Source: UBA4416 sp038327195
Lineage (GTDB): Bacteria; Bacteroidota; Bacteroidia; B-17B0; Aurantibacillaceae
DNA length: 64,000 nt
NCBI GenBank assembly: GCA_038327195.1
Contig: JBBQKU010000011.1
Location: 45,455-109,454, forward strand
Reading direction: 5' to 3'
Positions 55,350 to 63,534 of this stretch are shown piece by piece (within the stretch, counting starts at the first letter, position 1; each line of letters opens with the position of its first letter). Under the pieces are notes generated by a model that worked only from the letters and a program-made list of their open reading frames with translations, did not search any database and was not told where the DNA came from. Position numbers and translations under genes: made by a program.

Positions 55350-57128
55350 ATGGCAACTAAATTTAATGTAGACCGAAAACCTGTTCCAGATGAAGAAATT
55401 AATTCGCACAAAGATTTTGGAGAATTAATAAAATCATTCAAAAAACAAAGCATACAAAAAGCCAGAAATGATACTAATTTTTTAAAAAATAAAAAAATTA
55501 CTTATTCGGCAATTATAGCGGGAGTAACCGTTTTATGCACAGTAACCTATTTTTCAGTATTTAAAAACAAAGAAACTAAACAAATAGCTAATGATAAAAT
55601 AACTACTTTACCTCAACAAATAAATACCAATACACAAAACTCTAAGTCAAATAAGACTTTTATAGCGCCTCCAATTTCCAAAATTAATGTTCCTACACAA
55701 AAATTCAAATTGAAAAGCGAACAAGGTGCAACATTTAAAACACAGTCAAACTCAAAAATTATAATTCCTAAAAACGCTTTTGTAAATAAAAAAGGTGAAG
55801 ACATTATAGGCGATGTTGAAATTCAATTTAGAGAGTTTCACAACCAAGCAGATATTATAGCAAGTGGAATATCAATGAAATATGATAGTGCGGGCATTCA
55901 ATCACATTTGGAAAGTGCGGGCATGATTGATATTAAAGGTTATCAAAATAATGAACCAGTTTTTATTCATCCAAAAAAACAAATTACAGTTGAATTACAA
56001 TCAACACAAATTGCTGATAAATTTAATATGTATGCATTAGATACTATTGCTAAAAATTGGACTTATTTGCATAGAGATAATTCCTTAAAAAGTCAGAAAA
56101 AAAATGAGAAATCAAATATAAAAGTTGATAGTATTTTAAATGAAAATTTAATAACTAAAACATTACAAAAACAAATAAATGCTATTCCTCCGAAAATTGA
56201 ATTAGAAAAAGCGTCGTTTACAAAAAAAGTAAATCTATTACCAAAAACTAATGAGCCTTCAAAACCAATAAAGGCAACTCCTGGTAAAGATCAATTTCAA
56301 TTAGATTTGAGTGCAAAAGAATTTCCAGAGTTAGCTACATTTAAAAATATGGTTTTTGAAGTTGGCTCAGAAAATAAAAATTACAATTCTAAATTAGCTG
56401 ATATTACATGGAGTAGCGCAGAAATTAGTGAAGGAACCCAAAAAGGTAAAAACTATTTATTAACTCTTAAATTAAAAGAACGAGTTGAAAAACTAATTGT
56501 TTACCCTGCTTTATCTGGCAAAGATTATGATAATGCTATTAAGACATTTGATATGAAGTTTAATGAATACAAAAATGTTTTATCAAAACGATTGGCGGAT
56601 GAAAAACGATTAAAAGAAGAGTTCGAAAAAAAACAAGCAGAATATTTAGCTGAACAAAAAAAATTAACTGATGATTTGGTTAATGAACGCATCAAAATTA
56701 GACTAGAAAGAGAGCAACAATTAGCAACTCAATTTAATACAATTGGAAATCAGCAGCGTGTTACAAGAATTTTTCAAGTATCGAATTTTGGGATTTACAA
56801 TTCGGATTGTCCTAATTCAATGCCAAAGGGAGAATTGATAAAGCCTATCTATTTAGTAAATGGTAATAGTCCAGCCATTAATTTAACTTTCATTTATCTT
56901 ATTTGCAATGACAAAAACTTAGTTTATAATCTAAGTCCAAATGAACCCTTACGATTTAATCCAAATGAAAAATACAGCTTATGTATAATTGCAAATGGAA
57001 AAACGTATATATGTGATCATGAAACTTTTGCGAATAATACGTCAAACCAACAAAATAAAATAAACTTAAAAGAAATAAGCTCTGATATTGACAACGTGGT
57101 TGATTTTAAAAAGGCATTAGGAATTTAA
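55350..57128 (+). CDS. Single-pass membrane protein, anti-sigma-like layout
   Basis: 592 residues. The N-terminal 49 residues are cytoplasmic and helical (DRKPVPDEEINSHKDFGELI, then KKQSIQKARND), one membrane segment spans about residues 50-71 (TYSAIIAGVTVLCTVTYF), and the rest is extracytoplasmic. That is the topology of anti-sigma factors. The outer part holds a domain also found in the lipoprotein upstream, followed by linkers, a coiled coil (EEFEKKQAEYLAEQKKLTD, about residue 430) and a C-terminal beta domain. No classic zinc anti-sigma motif is visible. It follows the lipoprotein by 12 bases. Confidence 0.85.
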   Translation: MATKFNVDRKPVPDEEINSHKDFGELIKSFKKQSIQKARNDTNFLKNKKITYSAIIAGVTVLCTVTYFSVFKNKETKQIANDKITTLPQQINTNTQNSKSNKTFIAPPISKINVPTQKFKLKSEQGATFKTQSNSKIIIPKNAFVNKKGEDIIGDVEIQFREFHNQADIIASGISMKYDSAGIQSHLESAGMIDIKGYQNNEPVFIHPKKQITVELQSTQIADKFNMYALDTIAKNWTYLHRDNSLKSQKKNEKSNIKVDSILNENLITKTLQKQINAIPPKIELEKASFTKKVNLLPKTNEPSKPIKATPGKDQFQLDLSAKEFPELATFKNMVFEVGSENKNYNSKLADITWSSAEISEGTQKGKNYLLTLKLKERVEKLIVYPALSGKDYDNAIKTFDMKFNEYKNVLSKRLADEKRLKEEFEKKQAEYLAEQKKLTDDLVNERIKIRLEREQQLATQFNTIGNQQRVTRIFQVSNFGIYNSDCPNSMPKGELIKPIYLVNGNSPAINLTFIYLICNDKNLVYNLSPNEPLRFNPNEKYSLCIIANGKTYICDHETFANNTSNQQNKINLKEISSDIDNVVDFKKALGI

Positions 57129-57224
57129 AACATAACATAACTAACACAGATTAGTTTGATTTATTTGATACTCTGTTCAAAAAAAATAAACACTATTGAT
57201 ATTGCAATTCATTACTAATAAATT

Positions 57225-58019
57225 ATGAAAAAAATAATACTTCCACTAATAGCGATTTCAATTATTGCATTATCATTTTCTAAAAAGATTAAACCATTTG
57301 TTCCTCCAGGAACTGTGCAAGTAAATGATACATTATTTGCAGATAATTGTGAAATAACAAATTTTGCTTGGCAGGAATATGAATTTTCTGTCAAGTCAAA
57401 ATATGGCGTGTTGTCAAAAGAATACATTGCTTCATTACCAGATACGACCTGTTGGAGAGAAAAATTAGCCTATAACGAACCTTATGTGAAATATTATTAT
57501 CGTCATATAGCATATAGAGAGTATCCGGTTGTAGGAATTAGTTATGAGCAAGCAACAGCTTATTGCAAATGGAGAACCGAGCGCGTAAAAACATTTTTAA
57601 CAATTAAAAAAGATTTCAAAAATCAAAATTTTGAATACAGATTGCCAAGCAAAGTCGAATGGGAAATTTTAGCAGAATCTTCAAGTAATTTTTTATCTAA
57701 TAATGGTAAAAATGAAAAAGGGAAATATAATTTAAATTGCATTCACATTATTGATTCTGCTGGGATTCAAAAATATGATTTTGTTCAAAATGCTGATGTT
57801 ACAGCTCCAGTGACAGCATATTATAAAAACTTCATAGGTTTATATAATATGCTCGGTAATGTAGCTGAAATGGTTTCCGAAAAAGGGATTAGTAAAGGTG
57901 GCGGTTGGAGAAACCGAATTGAAGAGTGCAGAGTTGGAAAAGAAATTGAGTATTCTAAACCTACAGCTTGGCTAGGATTTAGATGTGTTTGTATTAAGCA
58001 AACTAGCAAGAAAATTTAA
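57225..58019 (+). CDS. FGE/SUMF1-fold exported protein
   Basis: 264 residues. Signal peptide (KKIILPLIAISIIALSFS), then a formylglycine-generating-enzyme-like fold: the first strands VPPGTVQVNDTLFADNCEITN, YPVVGISYEQATAYCKWRTERV, FEYRLPSKVEWEILAE, NMLGNVAEMVSEKGISKGGGWRN and the last strand AWLGFRCVCIK. Two-cysteine catalysis of real FGE is not evident, so it is more likely a structural or gliding-type relative (GldJ/GldK use the same fold). It lies 96 bases after the membrane protein and probably belongs to the same locus. Confidence 0.85.
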   Translation: MKKIILPLIAISIIALSFSKKIKPFVPPGTVQVNDTLFADNCEITNFAWQEYEFSVKSKYGVLSKEYIASLPDTTCWREKLAYNEPYVKYYYRHIAYREYPVVGISYEQATAYCKWRTERVKTFLTIKKDFKNQNFEYRLPSKVEWEILAESSSNFLSNNGKNEKGKYNLNCIHIIDSAGIQKYDFVQNADVTAPVTAYYKNFIGLYNMLGNVAEMVSEKGISKGGGWRNRIEECRVGKEIEYSKPTAWLGFRCVCIKQTSKKI

Positions 58020-58087
58020 AGCTAAAATCTCAACGATTTATCTTTCAATAAAATAACATAAAACGTTTATGAGTATTGGTTAAAATA

Positions 58088-58117
58088 TTGCTACACAATA
58101 TAAAAAGCTTATTTTTG
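58088..58117 (+). promoter_or_regulatory. Promoter of the SiaB/SiaC-like operon
   Basis: TTG at 58088-58090 and a perfect TATTTTTG at 58110-58117 separated by 19 bases, exactly TTG-N19-TAnnTTTG. The ATG at 58127 is 10 bases beyond, so the leader is very short. Confidence 0.6.
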
Positions 58118-58126
58118 AAATAAGAT

Positions 58127-59200
58127 ATGGAATCAAAACTCAAATTAGCAAATTACGCATCTCAATTCCCTTTTATCTTATTTTATCAGGGAAATTATTT
58201 AGAAGCCCCAACTATTAGCATAATAGCTATTGTGGAGCAACATTTTAAACTTACCGTGAAAAAATCTAATTTAAAAACAGCTATTTATACATTAATTGAA
58301 GCACTGCAAAACATAGAACGTTATAGTGCTCATGTTATATCATCAGAAGATTTTGCCCTAATTTATAGTGACAATCATTATCTAAACATATATACTCAAA
58401 ATATGATTAATAATGACAAAATAGATAATTTAAAAAAGAAACTTGATAGCATATCGATAAAAGATAAAGAAGAATTACGCGAGACTTATAAAGAAGTATT
58501 AGCGTCCGATACATTAACTGAAAAAGGTGCAGGCCTTGGATTAATTGAATTAGCAAGAAAAAGTGAAAATAATTTAACCTATTCCTTTGAAAAAAAAACG
58601 GAAGAATATTCAACCTATTCACTTAGTTTTTCAATTTCTATTAACGATGAAATAACAGAAAATAACAATAATGTTGCTTCAACATTCAATATTATAGAAA
58701 CTCTTAAAGAAAACTTTAATTCAAACACGAGCACCTTTTATTATGGTGGTGATTTCTCGAATGATTTCATTAAATCTCTACTCGATCTACTTAAAAAAGT
58801 AAAAAAAGAAGATAAAAATAGTTTAAATACAAAAACCCATCATCTATTAATAGAACTTAGCCAAAACATTAAAAAACATGCATATAAGTTAAGTAACAAA
58901 ATCACCGGGCAACTTTTTTTAGAATGGAAAGATAATGGGTTAGAAATAAGTACGTATAATTTATTAACTAAAAATAAAAATGATAAATTCTCAAAAAAAG
59001 TAGAATCATTAATTCAAAAAAATTATGATGAATTAAAGGAAATTAGTAAACGACAATTGGCTGATTTTTCTCAATCTGATGGTTTAGGATTAATAGATAT
59101 TGCGACCTTGATTTATCCTGAAAAAATCGAATTTTATTCAATTGAAAAAAATGAAGAACTATTTGAATTAATTTTAAAGACTAAGCTAAATTATGAGTAA
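58127..59200 (+). CDS. Tandem double SiaB-family (DUF6272-like) kinase
   Basis: 357 residues made of two SiaB-like kinase domains. Domain 1 (about 12-170) has an N-box LIEALQNIERYS with Glu58 and Asn62 and a G-box KGAGLGLIELA at 133-142. Domain 2 (about 202-353) repeats this: LIELSQNIKKHA with Glu243 and Asn247, and SDGLGLIDIA at 317-326. The spacing between the motifs is 74 and 72 residues. Single-domain relatives are about 180 residues; SiaB of Pseudomonas phosphorylates SiaC. The gene ends inside the start of the SiaC-like gene (8-base overlap) and has its own good promoter. Which half is active, or whether both are, is not decidable here. Confidence 0.88.
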   Translation: MESKLKLANYASQFPFILFYQGNYLEAPTISIIAIVEQHFKLTVKKSNLKTAIYTLIEALQNIERYSAHVISSEDFALIYSDNHYLNIYTQNMINNDKIDNLKKKLDSISIKDKEELRETYKEVLASDTLTEKGAGLGLIELARKSENNLTYSFEKKTEEYSTYSLSFSISINDEITENNNNVASTFNIIETLKENFNSNTSTFYYGGDFSNDFIKSLLDLLKKVKKEDKNSLNTKTHHLLIELSQNIKKHAYKLSNKITGQLFLEWKDNGLEISTYNLLTKNKNDKFSKKVESLIQKNYDELKEISKRQLADFSQSDGLGLIDIATLIYPEKIEFYSIEKNEELFELILKTKLNYE

Positions 59201-59570
59201 AGAAATATTTACAATAGATGCACAAGAGGATACTCCAACGATTATCATGGAGAGAGATGGTTCTAAAAATTTAATTATTATTAAAGGTATTTCAATGCCA
59301 GAAAATTCCTTAGAATTTTATCTACCCTTGACTGAAAAGCTATTTAGTTTTTTTAATTCATTTTCAAATACAACCCTTGATATAAATTTGGGTTATATGA
59401 ACTCTATGTCTAATAAGCAAATCTTAAAACTTATACATACAATCTATGAGAAATCAAACGACTTGTCTGTTATTTGGAGGTATGATAAAAATGATGAATT
59501 AATTAAAATAAAAGGTGAAGAATTTCAAGCAATTTTCCCTAATATAAATATTCTTCTAAAGGAATATTAA
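59193..59570 (+). CDS. SiaC-family (DUF1987-like) regulatory phosphoprotein
   Basis: 125 residues, the SiaC size. Conserved KGISMPENSLEFYLPL (residues 31-46) and the phosphorylation-site stretch around LGYMNSMSNKQILKL at residues 66-80. In Pseudomonas SiaC the phosphorylated residue is Thr68 in an NTSS sequence; here the sequence is NSMS, so Ser71 would take that place. SiaC-type proteins bind and control a partner (a diguanylate cyclase in Pseudomonas), and the phosphatase and kinase set its state. No cyclase is nearby. The 3' end overlaps the phosphatase gene on the other strand by 4 bases. Confidence 0.88.
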   Translation: MSKEIFTIDAQEDTPTIIMERDGSKNLIIIKGISMPENSLEFYLPLTEKLFSFFNSFSNTTLDINLGYMNSMSNKQILKLIHTIYEKSNDLSVIWRYDKNDELIKIKGEEFQAIFPNINILLKEY

Positions 59571-61345
59571 ATTCTTATCCCAACAACAATTACATCATCA
59601 GTTTGTTCTCTATCACCTTTCCAGATTTCAAAATCGGAAGTTAGTGAAGATTCACAATCCTCAAAATTATTAAATTTTGAGATTTTAGTCAACAATTTGT
59701 TCATTCGTAACAAATTATATTTCTCAACAGTATCAAGCCTCTTCCCAAATTGATCGCAATAGCCATCACTCATTAAATATATACTATCGCCAGGTTTCAC
59801 AGAAATCATGTTATCAATTAAATCTTCCTTATTTAAAATTGTTCCAATTGTTTTTGGTGAAGCTTTATGGTAGGTCAATTCCCCATTTGAGTAATAATAA
59901 AGTCCATTAGTTAATCCAGAAAAAATCATTTGATCACTTCCATCTTTCAAACTTACAACAGTGATATCAATTCCAAATTCTAATTGGTTATTTTGAGAAA
60001 ATGCAGAAATAACAGCTTTATTTAACTCAAATAAAATTTTACTTGGCAAAACTTCGCCTTTTACAGTTACAATCTCCTCCAATAAACTATGTCCTAGCAT
60101 AGTTAACAAAGAGCCTGGTACGCCATGTCCGGTACAATCACCTATAACCAAAACTTTATGGTTATTCTTTTGACAAAACCAATAAAAATCGCCAGATAAT
60201 AGGTCTTTTGGTTTATTAAAAATAAACGAATTTGGAAATAAATTACGTATCAAATTTTTATCTTTAAAAAAACTAGACTGAATAATAGAAGCATAGCGAA
60301 TACTACTTACCAATTTAGAATTTATGGCAGTCACGTTTTTATTAATTTTGTTTAACTCAGAATTATACTTTTTCTTTTGATTAAGAAAATACAGCAACAA
60401 TAAAAGTGATATTAAAACAAAGACACAAAATAAACTTAAGAAAATTATCATTTTATTTGAATTAGTTATTTCTTTTTTTTGAGATTCAATAAGTAATTCC
60501 TTTGTTTTTATTTGACGTTCCGCATTTATTATTTGTGTCAATAAAATACTATAATTATTGTCTGATGTGTCTATTTGCGATAAGGCATCTTTAGATTTTT
60601 GGAGTTGAATATGTAAATTCTCAATTGATGAAACAGTGTCTAAGATAATTGCATTTAAATTAGAGATAATGCTTTTAGTAATAGGGTTATTATGAGAAAC
60701 TACTTGCACTTTTACCACCTTATTTTCTGTATATAAATCGGGTTGCTTTAAAGCTTTTTGTTTCAAAATAACTGGTTGTTCAATTATGTTTTTTGCAGAA
60801 GTGTTATTTATTGCCTCAGATTTCTCGAACAATATTTTATTAGATAACATAACATCAATGCTAGATTTTTTTTGAGATACTTGACTTGTAGTATAATAAA
60901 GCTTACCTGCATTACCTATTACGATATCACCAATATCATTAGTTGAATTATCATCCTTTTTAAGGATAAATGAAAAGCCTAAATAATTTGTTTTAACTCC
61001 ACCATCATCGTAATTTAAACTAATACGGACCGATGAATAACTATCTCTTGTAACGATTAAAATATATTTATCCTTGCGAGGAAGAGTAAAAGAAAAAGCG
61101 CCAGTAATATCAGAAACTACATCAAAATTTTCGTCCCCATTAATTGCTTTTATGTTAATTTTTACGCCACTAATTGGCCCTTCAAAACTAATATTTTTAC
61201 TTGCTTTTTTAACTAGAATTACTTTTTCTCCTAAAAAACCATATATATATCCGGAAAAAGTGATGTTTTGAGAAATCAAACTTTGACTAAGTATAGTAAG
61301 TAAAAATAATAAAAGAAAAAATAATTTAGATCTCATAATAATCAC
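59567..61345 (-). CDS. Membrane SpoIIE/PP2C phosphatase (SiaA-like)
   Basis: 592 residues. Signal peptide or anchor (KLFFLLLFLLTILSQSLISQ), a periplasmic carboxypeptidase-regulatory-like Ig domain at about residues 27-140 (TFSGYIYGFLGEKVILVKK, SDITGAFSF), a coiled coil, one membrane segment at 298-321 and a cytoplasmic PP2C domain. Catalytic Asp386 is in SGDFYWF and Asp403 in GDCTGHGVPGS, with later SDGYCDQFG and a final TDDVIVVGI. In Pseudomonas SiaA dephosphorylates SiaC. It converges on the SiaC-like gene with overlapping stops, a layout that keeps the two regulators together but separately transcribed. Confidence 0.93.
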   Translation of the reverse strand: MIIMRSKLFFLLLFLLTILSQSLISQNITFSGYIYGFLGEKVILVKKASKNISFEGPISGVKINIKAINGDENFDVVSDITGAFSFTLPRKDKYILIVTRDSYSSVRISLNYDDGGVKTNYLGFSFILKKDDNSTNDIGDIVIGNAGKLYYTTSQVSQKKSSIDVMLSNKILFEKSEAINNTSAKNIIEQPVILKQKALKQPDLYTENKVVKVQVVSHNNPITKSIISNLNAIILDTVSSIENLHIQLQKSKDALSQIDTSDNNYSILLTQIINAERQIKTKELLIESQKKEITNSNKMIIFLSLFCVFVLISLLLLLYFLNQKKKYNSELNKINKNVTAINSKLVSSIRYASIIQSSFFKDKNLIRNLFPNSFIFNKPKDLLSGDFYWFCQKNNHKVLVIGDCTGHGVPGSLLTMLGHSLLEEIVTVKGEVLPSKILFELNKAVISAFSQNNQLEFGIDITVVSLKDGSDQMIFSGLTNGLYYYSNGELTYHKASPKTIGTILNKEDLIDNMISVKPGDSIYLMSDGYCDQFGKRLDTVEKYNLLRMNKLLTKISKFNNFEDCESSLTSDFEIWKGDREQTDDVIVVGIRI

Positions 61346-61391
61346 TATTGATGTTATACTAAATATACAAAAGTTCTATTTATATAGTAAA

Positions 61392-61778
61392 TTACTTTTT
61401 CATTTCTATTTCAAAGCCTTTTTTCTTCCAATCGTCAAATCCTTTTTCTAAATTAACAACGTGAGAGAATCCATTAGCTTTCATTAAATCTGCACATTCA
61501 CCGCTTCTACCACCACCAGCACAGTAAATTAAATACGTTTTTTTCTTATCTAATTTTTTAATAATTGTTTCCGCATCTTTTCCAAAATAATCAATTTGTT
61601 GAGCGCCTTTTATAAAGCCTTTGTTTTTAAGTTCATCATTTGTTCTTAAATCAATCAACACACTTTTCTTTTCATCAATTAATTTTTTAAATGTAGTAGC
61701 GTCTACATTTTCTATTTTGGTTTGCGAAAATCCTAAAGTTGAAATGAATAAAAAAAGGATAGCTGTAAAGTTTTTCAT
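61392..61778 (-). CDS. Exported rhodanese-like protein
   Basis: 128 residues. Signal peptide FTAILFLFISTLGFSQ. Rhodanese fold with VDATTFKKLIDEK, SVLIDLRTNDELKNKGFIKGAQ, and the active-site loop IYCAGGGRSGECAD with Cys86. The loop is long enough for sulfur or phosphate chemistry. It resembles periplasmic rhodaneses of unknown substrate in this phylum. It lies 47 bases from the phosphatase gene stop but on the same strand; a link is not implied. Confidence 0.93.
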   Translation of the reverse strand: MKNFTAILFLFISTLGFSQTKIENVDATTFKKLIDEKKSVLIDLRTNDELKNKGFIKGAQQIDYFGKDAETIIKKLDKKKTYLIYCAGGGRSGECADLMKANGFSHVVNLEKGFDDWKKKGFEIEMKK

Positions 61779-61827
61779 AGTATGTATTATTTAATTGGTT
61801 AATTTATATTTATGAATTGATTATTTT

Positions 61828-63042
61828 TTAAGTATTTCGTTTGATTAAAGCCATGTAAAACCCATCGAATCCTTCACTTGGCAATATAGATTTCTCTTTA
61901 ATAAATTCAAAACCTTTATTATTTTCTAAAAAAGTATTTACTTGCTCTCTATTTTCACTTGGTAAAATACTACAGGTTGAATAAACTAAGTATCCACCTT
62001 TTTTAGTCATAATACTATAGTCGTTTAATATTTGTTTTTGAACTGCTTTTGTTCTTTCAATAAATTCTAAACTCAATTTCCATTTTGCATCAGGATTTCG
62101 TTTTATTACTCCTAATCCACTGCAAGGCACATCTAATAATAATCTATCAGCTGTGTTTTCCAATCGCTTAATAGTTTTACTACCTTCAATTAAACGAGGC
62201 TCAACATTGCTTGCTGTTGCTCTTCGTGCTCTTTTTTTAAGTTCATCTAATTTCCATTGTGTAATATCCATAGAAATTATTTGTCCTTTATTTTGCATTA
62301 ATGCCGAAAGGTGCAAAGTTTTCCCACCGCCTCCAGCGCATGCATCAATTATTCGCATACCAGGTTTAACATCTAAAAATTCAGAAATAGCTTGTGAACC
62401 TGCATCTTGAAGTTCAAATAATCCTAATTTAAATAATTCGTTACTGAAAATATTTTGCCTCACTTTTAAAACTAAAGCGCTATCATAACCTTCAACCAAG
62501 TCAACGTCAATTTCTTTTTCTGCTAAATGTTTTTTTAATATTTCTTTTTTTGTTTTAAGCGTATTGACTCTTAAAACCACTTGCGCTTGTTCATTTAATG
62601 CTTTTGCCTGTTCTTCCCATTTATCTTTTCCTAGTTCCTTAGCACATGTATTCCATAACCATTCAGGGTAAGATTGTAAAATACTTTCGTCATTGATTGC
62701 TTTCTTAGCATCTAATACATTCTTTTCATTTAAATCTTTAAATTCTCTTTCATGAGGAATTGGCAGATAATTAACTATAAAATAAACCCCAAGTATTTCC
62801 CAAAAATTATTTGAATTATCAGTCAATTGATTTAATAATCTATAATTACGAACGATGCCATAAGTAGTTTCAGCAATAAATCTCCTATCCCTACTTCCAA
62901 ACTTTGGATTTTCTTTTAATGTTTTTTCAATAACTTTGTCAGCATATTTATCTTCTGTAAATATTACATTCAACGCATTTACAATCGCTTGTAATAAAAT
63001 ACGATGAGGCTTTGCTAATTGTTTTATAGGTTTTCTTTTCAT
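61828..63042 (-). CDS. RsmB/NOP-type 5-methylcytosine rRNA methyltransferase
   Basis: 404 residues. An N-terminal NusB-like domain (KRKPIKQLAKPHRILLQAIVNAL-like start) and a SAM domain with the methyl-donor region IDACAGGGGKTLHLSALM. Both catalytic cysteines are present: DVPCSGLGVIKRNPDAKW and VYSTCSILPSENREQV. It methylates rRNA cytosine. It is close to RsmB but could be another NOP member. The start ATG is next to the MORN gene (8 bases away). Confidence 0.92.
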   Translation of the reverse strand: MKRKPIKQLAKPHRILLQAIVNALNVIFTEDKYADKVIEKTLKENPKFGSRDRRFIAETTYGIVRNYRLLNQLTDNSNNFWEILGVYFIVNYLPIPHEREFKDLNEKNVLDAKKAINDESILQSYPEWLWNTCAKELGKDKWEEQAKALNEQAQVVLRVNTLKTKKEILKKHLAEKEIDVDLVEGYDSALVLKVRQNIFSNELFKLGLFELQDAGSQAISEFLDVKPGMRIIDACAGGGGKTLHLSALMQNKGQIISMDITQWKLDELKKRARRATASNVEPRLIEGSKTIKRLENTADRLLLDVPCSGLGVIKRNPDAKWKLSLEFIERTKAVQKQILNDYSIMTKKGGYLVYSTCSILPSENREQVNTFLENNKGFEFIKEKSILPSEGFDGFYMALIKRNT

Positions 63043-63050
63043 TACTAGTT

Positions 63051-63533
63051 TTAATTTACCAACCCTGTTTCTTCTCCTTTTCTATATGCTCTTCTATCAA
63101 CTTCTTTTTTATTTTCATCATAAAAAAACCAAAGACTATCTTGCAAATCTTGTTTATACCAACCCGTATATTGAATGTTTCCATTTTGAAAATAGACAGT
63201 TGATTGTCCATTTTTTTTACCGTTATCGTAATAACATTCACTCCATTTAATACCATTTTCATAAAATGCTAGCCATTGGCCATGACGTTTACCGAATCTA
63301 AAAAAACCTGTAAATCTTATAACACCATTTGGATATTTATCTACATAATCGCCAGTATAATCTTTGTCTGGAGGTGCGATTGGGGAAGATGTTGCATTCA
63401 AATTTAAATTACTGATTGTATCATTTTTTGTAACTGTTATTTCCTCTTTTTTATCAGTTTCATTTTTACAATTTGTAAAAAACAAACAAGATATTAAAAG
63501 TACTACAGCTATATTTATTGCTTTTTTCATCAT
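63051..63533 (-). CDS. MORN-repeat (YwqK-type) lipoprotein
   Basis: 160 residues. Lipobox FFTNC with Cys22. Mature part contains about four MORN-like repeats: YVDKYPNGVIRFTGFFRFGKRHG, WLAFYENGIKWSECYYDNGKKNG, STVYFQNGNIQYTGWYKQ and LWFFYDENKKEVDRRAYRKG, each ending in a turn with Gly. The repeats resemble proteins labelled YwqK antitoxin, but there is no toxin here. Likely an outer membrane scaffolding or stress lipoprotein; function not established. Confidence 0.85.
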   Translation of the reverse strand: MMKKAINIAVVLLISCLFFTNCKNETDKKEEITVTKNDTISNLNLNATSSPIAPPDKDYTGDYVDKYPNGVIRFTGFFRFGKRHGQWLAFYENGIKWSECYYDNGKKNGQSTVYFQNGNIQYTGWYKQDLQDSLWFFYDENKKEVDRRAYRKGEETGLVN

Positions 63534-63534
63534 C

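Noticed and set aside
63051..63533. YwqK antitoxin of a toxin-antitoxin pair
   Set aside because: The MORN repeats match the label but the protein is a lipoprotein and there is no toxin-like neighbour; the label is not evidence of function.
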